A stretch of DNA of 64,000 bases from JAJFUE01 sp041687335 (lineage in GTDB: Bacteria; Sumerlaeota; Sumerlaeia; MVZB01), in contig JAWLCE010000006.1 in the NCBI GenBank assembly GCA_041687335.1, forward strand, positions 1 to 64,000, written 5' to 3'. The notes beneath the pieces are model-generated. The model did not search any database and was not told where the DNA came from. It saw nothing but the letters and a program-made list of their open reading frames with translations. Positions 44,439 through 53,301 of this stretch are shown here, in pieces. Both the position numbers and the translations under genes were made by a program. Within the stretch, counting starts at the first letter, position 1. Each line of letters opens with the position of its first letter.

Positions 44439-44796
44439 GCTGAACGCCTCGCAAAAGTATTTCCCACATTAAACAAGACGCGCGGCGGGGGCGTTGGTTG
44501 CAAGGTAATTTGTGGGCATGAAAATGAAACAGGGGGGCATGGGCGCCGTAAAACAGCGCAGCCTTCGGCCGCAACCAAATTAAATTGAACCGCCAAGGCG
44601 CAGAGGAAGCGCAAAGTAATCAAGCCTGAACTAGATCGGAGGTTGGGATTGACAGCCGTGGGTTGATTCCCTGCCCATTCCGTCAATAACCCAGCCCCGA
44701 ACGGGGCGGTCGCCCCTTCGGGGCTTACGGGTTTTCAAGCCGGCATGGTTTCCCAATGTCGGCTCGGAGAGCCGACCTACCCTGCCCGCACCCTCG
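44439..44796. repeat. Gene-free gap with several repeats
   Basis: No gene is seen. The stretch 44571-44616 begins AACCAAATTAAATTGAACC (matching 15224-15242 with one difference) and continues with a CGCCAAGGCGCAGAGG text. At 44693-44725 lie GC palindromes (GCCCCGAACGGGGC, GCCCCTTCGGGGC). A family I repeat follows at 44757. Confidence 0.8.
44757..44782. repeat. Palindromic repeat family I, type B (reverse)
   Basis: Identical in stem, loop and right flank to the type B copy at 30777 (stem GTCGGCTC/GAGCCGAC, loop GGA, CTACCC). It lies 14 bases beyond the oxidoreductase stop and may act as its 3' hairpin. Confidence 0.92.
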
Positions 44797-46206
44797 TCAC
44801 ACCCGATCGGGCACGATGAACGGGGCCCGGTATTCGCGCGTCAGCATGGCGTCGGCCTCGGCGTCGCCCTTGAACTTCATCGTCTCGGGGTCGAAGTCCA
44901 GCGAACGCCCCAGCCGGTATGAGATGTTGGCCAGGTGGATCAGCGCGCAGGTATAGAAGCCCTCGCGGATGTCGCCGCAGGCTTTGGCCTGGTCGCCGGT
45001 GCGGATCGCCTCGATGAAGTTGGCGTAATGGTCGGCCAGCCCCTCGCCGCCGGGGCCGGGCTCCAGCTTGCTGCCCATAAACGTCTTCCACTGGTTGACG
45101 TTCTTGGCCATGTAGCCCTCCGAGCCGTAGAACAGGTTGCCGACGATGTTGTCGTTGCTCGTCATGTAGGTGTTGTCGGTCTTCTCGGGCGCCAGGTCCA
45201 GCTCGCGATTGACGAACCAGTGCCGCACCTCGAACTGCAGGATCTTTTTCTTTTCGCCGCCGCCGGCGGGGTTGGGGAACTCGAAGACCGCCATCAGCGC
45301 GTTGGGGGTCTGCTGGTCGTCGTCGAACATCACGTGGCCGCCCATCGCACAGACCCGCGTCGGCAGCGTCACGCCCAGGCCCCAGCGGGCGATATCCAGC
45401 TCATGGACCCCCTGGTTGCCGATGTCGCCGTTGCCATAGTCCCAGTTCCAGTGCCAGTTGTAGTGGAAGCGGTTGGGGTTGAAGGGGCGCAGGGGCGCCG
45501 GCCCGAGCCAGAGGTCATAATCCACCCCCGCCGGCACCGGCCCGTCGGGCTTGCGGCCGATCGTGTTGCGCCGCTTGTAGCACAGGCCCTTGGCCAGGTA
45601 GACCTCGCCCAGCCCGCCCTTGTGCAGGAACTCGGCCATCCCCTGCGCACAGGGGTTGCTGCGCTGCTCGGCCCCGTCCTGCACGATGACGCCGTATTTC
45701 TCGGCCGCCTCGATCAGCTTGAGCCCCTCATGGATGTTATGGCAGGAGGGCTTCTCGACGCTGACGTGCTTGCCGGCCTGGCAGGCCCAGATCGAGGCCA
45801 GCGCGTGCCAGTGGTTGGGCGTCACGATCGAGATTGCGTCAATCGTTGGGTCCTCATAGAGCTTGCGCAGGTCGGTGTAGACCTTGGGCTGGGGCTCCTG
45901 GGGGTCCCAGTGCTGCTTGATGACCTTGGCGAAGAGGTTCTCGTCGACGTCGCAGATCGCCGCCACCTCGACGTTGGGGAGCTTCTTGTAGGACCGGATG
46001 TGCGACTTCCCCATGCCGTTGATGCCGATGACGGCCACTCGCACGCGCTCGTTGGCGCCCTTGAACTGGATCGGTGCCTTGGCGGCGGCGCGTGCCGGTT
46101 GGGCCGCCAGCCCCGTGCCGATGCCGCTGATCGCCAGCACGCCCGCCGAGGCGGCCTTGAGGAAGCTGCGCCGCTTGAGCGGCTGCTCGTCATGTTGCAG
46201 GGACAT
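44797..46206 (-). CDS. Tat-exported Gfo/Idh/MocA family oxidoreductase
   Basis: This 469-residue protein begins with a twin-arginine signal (RRSFLKAASAG, then a hydrophobic stretch and AQPARAA). The N-terminal Rossmann fold has VAVIGINGMGKSH; the sugar-binding region contains the family sequence VEKPSCHNIHEGLKLIEAA and DGAEQRSNP. Such enzymes use tightly bound NAD(P) to oxidise or rearrange sugars and are exported folded with cofactor, which fits the tatAC genes in this window. ATG 46206 has a GGAGA site; the longer frame from 46302 would hide the signal. A sugar-epimerase-like gene lies upstream in the same direction. Confidence 0.93.
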   Translation of the reverse strand: MSLQHDEQPLKRRSFLKAASAGVLAISGIGTGLAAQPARAAAKAPIQFKGANERVRVAVIGINGMGKSHIRSYKKLPNVEVAAICDVDENLFAKVIKQHWDPQEPQPKVYTDLRKLYEDPTIDAISIVTPNHWHALASIWACQAGKHVSVEKPSCHNIHEGLKLIEAAEKYGVIVQDGAEQRSNPCAQGMAEFLHKGGLGEVYLAKGLCYKRRNTIGRKPDGPVPAGVDYDLWLGPAPLRPFNPNRFHYNWHWNWDYGNGDIGNQGVHELDIARWGLGVTLPTRVCAMGGHVMFDDDQQTPNALMAVFEFPNPAGGGEKKKILQFEVRHWFVNRELDLAPEKTDNTYMTSNDNIVGNLFYGSEGYMAKNVNQWKTFMGSKLEPGPGGEGLADHYANFIEAIRTGDQAKACGDIREGFYTCALIHLANISYRLGRSLDFDPETMKFKGDAEADAMLTREYRAPFIVPDRV

Positions 46207-46312
46207 GGGTATGTGATCTCCGGGTTGAAATTCGGCCGCGCGCGGCGGCGTCGGGTGCCATGGCCATGGCACCTGTTTACGCGCCCCCGCTCGGGGAGTC
46301 AAATGATTTGGT

Positions 46313-47188
46313 TCAGGAAAAAAGGCCGGTCGCCATCAGCTCCCAGGCGGTTGGCTCGTCGGCCGCGGGCGCCAGCAGCCAGTGCTCGTCATGGCTGGCG
46401 CTCAGGCCGGGCGCCAGTTCGCGCACCGCCCCCAGCGTCTCCAGCTCGACCCAGAAACCGGTGAAGACCTGCACATTGCAGCCGCCGTCGGGGTAGGGCC
46501 CTGCCGAATCAAAATCGAACCACTTGACGAAGGCGAGGTCGCCGGGGAGCAGATGCGCCAGCGCACCGCCGTCGCAGGCCAGCCCGACCTTGCCCCACTC
46601 CCCGCGCGGTTCGATGACGAAGCGGTCGTCGGCGGGCTGCCACTGCGGGCTGGCGGGGTTGGTCGAAAGCGGACCCCAGCGGCCCCAGTAGCGCACTTGG
46701 CGCATCCGCCAGCTCTCGGGGCCGACGCCCCACGGGATGATGATGCGGCCCTCTGGACGCACGCAGGTGATCGCCCAGGGGGCCGCGACGACCGGATAGC
46801 CGCCCTCATTGATCACCATGTGGCGCAGGCGGAATCCGGCGCAGCGGCTGGAGGGGGAGACTTCGATGCGACGGCGCAGCGCCGAGGGACCCGCCGGGCG
46901 CTCGAGCACCAGCCGGCCATCCTCGATCCTGGACTCGCAGGGATCGTTGTCGAGTTCGTAGGTGGCTTCGGATTCGGGGGTCACCCAGAGCCGATGGCCG
47001 CCCCAGAGCCGCCAGGGTCCGCGCCCGTAGTGGCCGGCGCGATCCTCGAAGAGCACGTTGGGCCCGTCGCCCAGACGCAGCGAAACGATGCGCGGCCCGA
47101 GCGAGGTGGCGGCGACCAGCTCCAGCTCGTCCCGCCGACAGCGCCAGCCCGGCCCCCAGTCGGGGTGTTCGATCGCGTCGATCAGCAT
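46313..47188 (-). CDS. Possible aldose-1-epimerase-like (DUF4380-type) protein
   Basis: This 291-residue protein has no signal peptide. Alternating strands and motifs such as LGPRIVSLRLGDGPNVLFED, WGGHRLWVTPES and PWGVGP recall the galactose mutarotase-like beta-sandwich of the DUF4380 family. Substrate and activity are unknown. It lies between fabI and the Tat-exported sugar oxidoreductase, so a sugar-related role is plausible. The frame reaches back to an ATG at 47266, overlapping fabI; the ATG at 47188 avoids the overlap and matches the expected domain start. Confidence 0.7.
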   Translation of the reverse strand: MLIDAIEHPDWGPGWRCRRDELELVAATSLGPRIVSLRLGDGPNVLFEDRAGHYGRGPWRLWGGHRLWVTPESEATYELDNDPCESRIEDGRLVLERPAGPSALRRRIEVSPSSRCAGFRLRHMVINEGGYPVVAAPWAITCVRPEGRIIIPWGVGPESWRMRQVRYWGRWGPLSTNPASPQWQPADDRFVIEPRGEWGKVGLACDGGALAHLLPGDLAFVKWFDFDSAGPYPDGGCNVQVFTGFWVELETLGAVRELAPGLSASHDEHWLLAPAADEPTAWELMATGLFS

Positions 47189-47231
47189 CGGCAGGCCTCG
47201 CCTCAGTGAAAAGGGGGCATCCCGCTCGCGC

Positions 47232-48005
47232 TCAGGCGCCCGTGCAATGAAAGCCGGTATCGACATGCAGGGTCTCGCCGGTGATGCCGGCGCCGCCGGG
47301 CGAGCAGAGGAAGCAGGCCGTGGCGGCGATCTCCTCGGGCTCGACGTTGCGCTTCATCGGCGAGCGCTCGGCGGCCTGCGTCAGCATCTGGCCGAAATTG
47401 GAGATGCCGCGCGCGGCCAGGGTCTTGACCGCCCCGGCCGAGATGGCGTTGACCCGGATCTGGTCGGGACCCAGGTCGGCGGCCAGGTAGCGCACCGAGG
47501 CCTCAAGCCCCGCCTTGGCCACACCCATGACATTATAGTTGGGAATGACCTTCTCGGCCCCATAGAAGCTGAGGGTGACGATCGAGCCGCCGCCGGCAGC
47601 GCGCAGCAGCGGCACGGCCCGCCGCGTCGCCGCCACCAGCGAATAGACGCTGATATCCATGGCCAATTGGAACCCATCGCGCGAGGTGTTCATGTAGAGC
47701 CCGGCCAGCTCTTCCTTGTTGGCGAAGGCGACCGAATGGATGAGGAAATCCAGCCGCCCGCCGAAACTCTTGCCGACGCGATCGAAAAAACGGTCGATCT
47801 GCTCGTCGTCGCTCAGGTCACAGGGCAGGCAGAGGGAGCCGGGCAGCTGGCCCGCCAGCTCGCAGACGTTTTTCTCAAGCCGCTCATTCTGATAGTTGAG
47901 CGCCAGCCGCGCCCCGGCCTGGCTGAGTCCACGCGAGATCGCCCAGGCAATCGAGCGTTCGTTGGCGACGCCCAGCACAACCCCGCATCGGTCCTTCAGG
48001 TCCAT
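47232..48005 (-). CDS. fabI: Enoyl-ACP reductase FabI
   Basis: This 257-residue short-chain dehydrogenase-fold enzyme carries out the last reduction of each fatty acid elongation cycle with NADH. It has the FabI-type nucleotide loop GVANERSIAWAIS (12-24) and the catalytic Tyr157-x6-Lys164 pair in PNYNVMGVAKAG, with Tyr148 in SFYGAEK. The C-terminal GETLHVDTGFH is also characteristic. An AAGGAG site sits 6 bases before the ATG. The gene stands apart from other fatty acid genes. Confidence 0.96.
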   Translation of the reverse strand: MDLKDRCGVVLGVANERSIAWAISRGLSQAGARLALNYQNERLEKNVCELAGQLPGSLCLPCDLSDDEQIDRFFDRVGKSFGGRLDFLIHSVAFANKEELAGLYMNTSRDGFQLAMDISVYSLVAATRRAVPLLRAAGGGSIVTLSFYGAEKVIPNYNVMGVAKAGLEASVRYLAADLGPDQIRVNAISAGAVKTLAARGISNFGQMLTQAAERSPMKRNVEPEEIAATACFLCSPGGAGITGETLHVDTGFHCTGA

Positions 48006-48448
48006 GAAGCGCTCCTTCTTACAGCGGAATGGAAATTGCAGGCGGGCTCGCGACGGCCCCGCCGGCTACTCAAAAATCAACCGACACTATAAATGAGTCT
48101 GCCATCCATAGTGAAGCGAAAATCGTGCGGCCCCCGTGCCGCCGCCCGAAAATGCCCAAAAAACGCCTGATCGGGGTGCGTCCGATGCGCCCGATGCAGC
48201 GGAGATTCGCCGTGTGATTGGTCGAAGAGGCGGAAAATGAATTGCAGCGCCAATTTTCAGGGCCCGGCGCGGCACCTTGGCGGGCCGGAACAGGCCTTGT
48301 CGGCAGCAAAATCCATTCGCTTCAACCTTTTATGCGTGCGCCGGTCGGCCCGGCTGCGATATGCTGCTGGCTGCGCCGGTGCAGATTGCGCCGGGCTGGG
48401 GCGCATCCGCGCGAGGCGCCGGTTTATCAGGGCAGGGGGATGGGATTG
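48006..48448. other. 443-base gap without a recognisable gene
   Basis: This lies between divergent fabI and the SpeE-like gene and should hold both promoters. Short open frames cross it on both strands, but none has a ribosome site or convincing composition. A frame continuous with the downstream gene begins at 48218, but its first 77 residues look like translated non-coding DNA. I see no repeats here. Confidence 0.6.
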
Positions 48449-51400
48449 ATGGCTGCATCACCAACACGACAGGCCGCGACGCCACTGGCGCCGGCCGCGC
48501 CAGCCGGGACGGGGCTGATCCGGCTGCTGGCATACCCGCTGTTTCTGGGCTCGGGCGCCGCCGGCCTCATTTATGAGGTGGTCTGGACCCGGATGCTGCT
48601 CAACACCTTTGGGACAGGCGTCTACGCGGTCGCGGCGGTGCTGGCGGCGTTCATGGCGGGACTGGCACTGGGTGCGTGGCTGCTGGGCGGGATCGGCGAC
48701 CGGATCGGCCGCCCGCTGCGCCTCTATGGCGGCCTCGAGATCGCCATTGGCATCTTCGGTATGGCCGCGCCCTTCCTGCTGGGGCGCGTGGACCTGGTGG
48801 ATCGCTGGGCCTATGCCGCCTTCGGCCAGAATTTCGGCGCCCTGACGACGATGCGCTTCTCGGTCGCCTTCGCGCTGCTGCTGATCCCGACGACGATGAT
48901 GGGCGCGACCCTGCCCGTGATGGCGCGCTTCATGGTGCGCCAGGGCCGCCACCTGGGGCTGCACGTCGGTGCGCTTTATGCGATCAATACCGCCGGGGCG
49001 GTGCTGGGGACCTTCACGGCGGGCTTCGTGCTGATCGGCGCGCTCGGGCTCTTTGCCACTGAATTTGTCGCGGTGGGGCTCAACCTGGGAGTCGGGCTGG
49101 CGGCGATGGCGCTCTCGCTCATCATCGAGCGCCGGCCGTTGGCGCCCGAGTCCGCCGAGCCCGCGCGGGCGCCGGTCGTCAGGCAACCGGATTCGGAGGA
49201 GCCGGCCGACGCCGGCGTCATCCGCTGGGTGATGTTCACCGCCTTCATGACCGGCGCGATGGCGCTCTCGGCCCAGGTGCTCTGGACGCGCACGCTGATC
49301 TACTCGGTCGATTATCTCAAGGCGACGACCTACGCCTTTACCGCGATGCTGACGGTCTTTCTGGCTGGGCTGGCGATCGGCAGCGCCTTGGTCGGGCTTT
49401 TCATCGACAGCCAGCGCCGGCCGCTGCAGCTTTACGGCAAGCTGCTGACGCTGCTGGGCGGCTCAATCATCCTGTCGGTCGCATTGCTGCACGGGGCGGG
49501 CATCCGGCTGGGCGAGCCGCTGGCGGCCGACGGGGCCACCCTCAACTGGACCCTTGCCGTCAGTAACGTCATGTTGCAAAGCCTGGCGGTGTTGGGCATC
49601 CCGACCCTGCTGATGGGGATGGCCTTCCCGGTGGCCGTGCGCGTGGTGGCGCGGGTGGGGCGCGTGAGCGGCGATGTGGGCCGGCTCTACGCCGTCAACA
49701 CCGTCGGCGCCATCATCGGTTCGGTGCTGGCCGCGTTCGTCATCATCCCGAAGGTGGGACTGGTCAACGGACTGATTCTGGTCGGGCTGGTCGATGCGGT
49801 GCTGGGGCTGGCGACGCTGGCTCGCGCCGGCGGCTCTCGGCTGCACCTGGGGGTGCTGGGCGGGCTGACGGCGCTGGTGCTGGCGCTGGCGGTGACTCAT
49901 CCGGTCCGGCGCGATGGCCTGCAGGCCCTCAACAGCCTTCTGGACCGGATCGTGTTCTATGAGGAAGGCCCGCTGGCGACCGTCTCGGTGATCGAGAACA
50001 ACATCGGCGAGCGCACGATTTATGTTGATGACGTCGGCGTGGCAGGTACCGACCCGGTGCTCCAGACCGACCAGAAGTCGCTCGCCCACGTCCCGATGAT
50101 GCTGCTGGAGAACCCGCGTTCGGCGCTGACGGTGGGCTTTGGCAGCGGCGGGGCCTCCTTCTCGCTGATGCTGCACGACACCCTGGAGCAGGTCCATTGC
50201 GTCGAGATCTGCCCGACGGTGCTGCGGGCGGCGCCCCACCTGCGCGCGGCCAACCACCTGTTCTTCGCCCGTGAGCTGCCGGTCAGCCAGGCCCAGCCGG
50301 GGATGACGCTGGCCCGGGCGGCGGCCGGTTTCAACGGGACCGAGTTCGCGCCGGGGACCGTGCTGACGGCCGATCAGATCGGGCAGATCGTCGCCGGCGG
50401 CGCCGAGCCGATGCTGGCGGTGGGGACGCCGCTCGAGTTCTCGCGCCAGAGCGAGAAGTATGAGCTGATCCTGGACGATGCCCGTTCCTACCTGCGCTAC
50501 ACCGATCAGCGCTATGACTTCATCGCCACCGATTGCACCGACCTGCGCTACAAATCCAACGCCAACCTCTATGACGTGGAGTATTTCGAGGCCTGCCGGG
50601 CGCGGCTGACCGAGGATGGCATCGTCGTGGTCTGGATGCCGCTGGCCGGGCTCGATACCGAGATTTTCCGCACCGCGCTGCGCACCTTCCGCCACGTCTT
50701 CCCCGAGATGGGGATCTTCTTCATGTCCAACGAGCCGACCCACTACATCCTGATGATCGGCTGGCAGGGCGAGCCCAAGCTGGACTACCGGCTCTTCGAG
50801 CGCCGCCTGGCCGAGGCCGACGTCCGGATGGACCTGGCCGAGCTGCACCTGGATGACTCGGTCAAATTGATGTCGTGCTTCATCACCGGGGGCGAGGCGC
50901 TGGCGGACTTCGTCGCCGGCGACGAGCTGAATACCGAGAACAATCCTGTGATCGAGTTCCGCTCGCCGCGCTATGGCTATGGGTCGCGGCCGTTGATCGA
51001 CAACCTCGCCGCGCTGATGGAACGGCGGGTCTCGCCGCGCGAGTGGCTGGTGGCCGGCTCGATGCCCGAGAATGAAATGGAGCGCCTGGCCCGCTATGAG
51101 CAGGCGCTGCCCCTGATCCTGAGCGGCCACGCCGCCGTGCGCAATCTCGACGTCGAGCGGGCGACGCTGGATTACATGGCGGCGCGGCAACTGGCCCCCG
51201 AGGATATCAGCCTGGCCGTGCACCTGAACTTCCCGATCCTGCAGAAGCGCATCGAGATCGAGCCGACCAACTCCCTGATGCACATCTGGCTGGGGCGGGC
51301 GCTGATGCTGCAGGACAAGCTGGGCGGGGCTCGACTGCTGCTCGAGCGCGCCGAGGCGCTGCTTCAGGAGAATCTGTCTGGTCCGCCCAAGCCGGGGCAG

Positions 51401-51505
51401 CCCGAATATCAGCGGGCGCTGGATGCGGAGCGGCTGCCGGCGGTGCGGGCCTGGCTGGCCGAGATCGAGCGGCGCGGGCCTCCCCCCGAGCCCCCGCGGC
51501 CGTGA
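48449..51505 (+). CDS. Membrane-bound spermidine-synthase-like fusion protein
   Basis: This 1,018-residue protein has a large membrane domain (about 20-500) built of two similar halves; each starts with a WTR motif (GLIYEVVWTRMLLNTFG; MALSAQVLWTRTLIY). A spermidine-synthase-like Rossmann domain follows, with LTVGFGSGGAS (near 560), ATDCTDLRY and NLYDVEYFEACRARL. An insert of about 55 residues (about 608-666) splits that domain. The last 150 residues are helical with TPR-like features. Fusions of this kind are common in environmental bacteria; whether they make polyamines is unproven. ATG 48449 has an AGGGGGA site 8 bases away; another ATG lies at 48440. Confidence 0.85.
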   Translation: MAASPTRQAATPLAPAAPAGTGLIRLLAYPLFLGSGAAGLIYEVVWTRMLLNTFGTGVYAVAAVLAAFMAGLALGAWLLGGIGDRIGRPLRLYGGLEIAIGIFGMAAPFLLGRVDLVDRWAYAAFGQNFGALTTMRFSVAFALLLIPTTMMGATLPVMARFMVRQGRHLGLHVGALYAINTAGAVLGTFTAGFVLIGALGLFATEFVAVGLNLGVGLAAMALSLIIERRPLAPESAEPARAPVVRQPDSEEPADAGVIRWVMFTAFMTGAMALSAQVLWTRTLIYSVDYLKATTYAFTAMLTVFLAGLAIGSALVGLFIDSQRRPLQLYGKLLTLLGGSIILSVALLHGAGIRLGEPLAADGATLNWTLAVSNVMLQSLAVLGIPTLLMGMAFPVAVRVVARVGRVSGDVGRLYAVNTVGAIIGSVLAAFVIIPKVGLVNGLILVGLVDAVLGLATLARAGGSRLHLGVLGGLTALVLALAVTHPVRRDGLQALNSLLDRIVFYEEGPLATVSVIENNIGERTIYVDDVGVAGTDPVLQTDQKSLAHVPMMLLENPRSALTVGFGSGGASFSLMLHDTLEQVHCVEICPTVLRAAPHLRAANHLFFARELPVSQAQPGMTLARAAAGFNGTEFAPGTVLTADQIGQIVAGGAEPMLAVGTPLEFSRQSEKYELILDDARSYLRYTDQRYDFIATDCTDLRYKSNANLYDVEYFEACRARLTEDGIVVVWMPLAGLDTEIFRTALRTFRHVFPEMGIFFMSNEPTHYILMIGWQGEPKLDYRLFERRLAEADVRMDLAELHLDDSVKLMSCFITGGEALADFVAGDELNTENNPVIEFRSPRYGYGSRPLIDNLAALMERRVSPREWLVAGSMPENEMERLARYEQALPLILSGHAAVRNLDVERATLDYMAARQLAPEDISLAVHLNFPILQKRIEIEPTNSLMHIWLGRALMLQDKLGGARLLLERAEALLQENLSGPPKPGQPEYQRALDAERLPAVRAWLAEIERRGPPPEPPRP

Positions 51506-51807
51506 AAACGCCCCAAGCCTGTCGCCAGATCTCGGGTGGAATGTGCGAAAACTCGATTGTCATTGCCGCATAGGCGCGGAGGGCGCAGGCAAGCGGAAGC
51601 GGATCGGAGATGGCTGCGTGGATGGATTACGGCGCCCATTCGGGTAAAACCCAGCCCCGACAGGGGGCGGCCGATCCGGCATCGCGAGTTGTGGTCCATG
51701 TTTCGCAAGCTTGACGCGATAATTCTGTTCATGGGGTCCGTTTTTTGCTCAATAATGGATCGCGGAGTTCTGCCCCGCGGCCAGTTTCCGGTTTTGAAGG
51801 TGCCATC
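51506..51807. other. 302-base gap with one GC palindrome
   Basis: No gene is seen. The sequence CCCAGCCCCGACAGGGGGC at 51650-51668 resembles the palindromes at 44693 and 61305. The promoter of the exported protein gene at 51808 should lie here, but no clear -35/-10 pair stands out. Confidence 0.55.
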
Positions 51808-53301
51808 ATGTCAAGCCTGCATCGGTCCGCTTCTCTCGGGGGAGCTTGTGCGCTGGCCGCGCTGGTGATCCTATCGGCGGCTCCCGCCCCGGCCCAGGAG
51901 GCACCGGCGGCTCCGCCCGCCGTCGAGGTCCGGCCGCGCGACTCCAACCTGCCGATCGACCAGGACCCCAACGACCCGTTGGCTTCGCGCGCCGAGCGGA
52001 TCGAGCGCAACCGCCAGTTGATGCTCCGTATGGCCGAGGAGCGGCGCAGGAATGAGGCGGCCGCCGCCGAACAGGAACGGGCCCGGCTGGCGGCGCCGCC
52101 CGAACCCACGCCGCTGCCTGCCGCCACGCCGGCCGTCACGGCCACCCCCAGCCCCGAGCAGCAACGCAACGTGACGATGTTCATGTCGCCGGCGGCCCAG
52201 GCGCTGCGCGTGGGTGAACGGTTCGCCACCCAGTGGCGGATGATCAACCCAGGCCACCTTCCCGTGGACCGTGTGGACCTGGCGATGGATTTTCCCGCCG
52301 AAGCCCTCCGGCCGGTGGCCGTCCACCACGGCGCGCTGAGCGACCTGCTGGCCGAACAGCCCGAGGTGCTGCACGATGAGGCCGCCGGCCAGCTCATCTA
52401 TCGCGCACGCCTGATCGAGCCGGTCAGCGTCGCGCAACTGGAACTGCTGACGGTGGAATGGGAGGCCCTGCGCGCCGCCCATGCCGCGCGTATCGAGCCC
52501 CGCGTTGCCGAGACCGCCAGCGCCGCCTGGCTGGGGAATCGCCGCCAGACCGAAACCATGAGCGGCATGCCCGATGCCATCGTCGGTGCCGAAGTTCAGA
52601 TCAACGAGCGCCCGTCGGGCGTGCCCGAAGGCTATCGCATGGTCAGCCCGCACCTGGCCGACCTGCAGCCGCTGCTGGCGGGGCTGCCCGACCAGTCGCG
52701 CCTGCGCCCGCCGACCTTGTGGATCGATCAGCCGGCCGGGGAGCGGCTCGAAGCCGGCCAGTGGCTGATGGTCGACGTCGGCCTGGACAACCCCGACAAA
52801 ATGGTCTTCGACGAGCTGCGCCTGGCGCTACGCTTCGATCCGGCGCTGGTCGAGGTCGTTGACCATGAACGGAACAACGCCATCTCGCGCGGTGTCAACG
52901 TCAACGACGGGATGTATCGCCGCCAGTGGGGTTGGACGCGCTTCTTCGCCAACGAGGTCAACAACACTTACGGCACGATCTTCTATCACGTCGGCCAGGC
53001 CGAGCTGGGCGAGCAGCCCTCGGGCCCGGTCGTCCGGGTCCTGCTGCGCGTGCGCCGCCCGACCACAGCCCCGGTCCTTCACTGGCTGTGGATCACCGGC
53101 CAGGCTGGCGCCCCGACCACGGGAGTTTATCTCATGGGACACAACGTTCACCTGCGCGACAGCGGCGATCCGGCGCTGAGTCGTTTCAGCCCGGCGGTCA
53201 ACCCGCGCCGCATCGCCTTGGGCGCCCGTAGCGCCGAAAAGGCCGACCCGGCCATTTATCGCAACGGCGGCGCCGCCGCGGCGGGAGGAGCCGGCGAATG
53301 A
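51808..53301 (+). CDS. Exported protein with cohesin-like beta domains
   Basis: This 497-residue protein has a signal peptide (about 1-29), a Pro/Arg-rich helical segment (about 30-120), and two beta-rich domains at about 125-230 and 300-470. The second reads GERLEAGQWLMVDVGLDNPDKMVFDELRLALRFDPALVEVVD, the sequence style of cohesin or carbohydrate-binding sandwiches found in extracellular proteins. The first has the similar LRVGERFATQWRMINPGHLPVDRVDLAMDF. No dockerin was noticed. The stop overlaps the rsmE start by 4 bases. Domain naming is by resemblance only. GAAGG lies 7 bases before the ATG. Confidence 0.7.
   Translation: MSSLHRSASLGGACALAALVILSAAPAPAQEAPAAPPAVEVRPRDSNLPIDQDPNDPLASRAERIERNRQLMLRMAEERRRNEAAAAEQERARLAAPPEPTPLPAATPAVTATPSPEQQRNVTMFMSPAAQALRVGERFATQWRMINPGHLPVDRVDLAMDFPAEALRPVAVHHGALSDLLAEQPEVLHDEAAGQLIYRARLIEPVSVAQLELLTVEWEALRAAHAARIEPRVAETASAAWLGNRRQTETMSGMPDAIVGAEVQINERPSGVPEGYRMVSPHLADLQPLLAGLPDQSRLRPPTLWIDQPAGERLEAGQWLMVDVGLDNPDKMVFDELRLALRFDPALVEVVDHERNNAISRGVNVNDGMYRRQWGWTRFFANEVNNTYGTIFYHVGQAELGEQPSGPVVRVLLRVRRPTTAPVLHWLWITGQAGAPTTGVYLMGHNVHLRDSGDPALSRFSPAVNPRRIALGARSAEKADPAIYRNGGAAAAGGAGE

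Noticed and set aside
48070..48309. Minus-strand open frame of 79 codons upstream of fabI
   Set aside because: No start signal and no recognisable composition; more likely promoter DNA.
49463..51283. Minus-strand open frame of 606 codons opposite the SpeE-like fusion
   Set aside because: Gln/Arg/His-rich, without motifs; shadow of the plus-strand gene.
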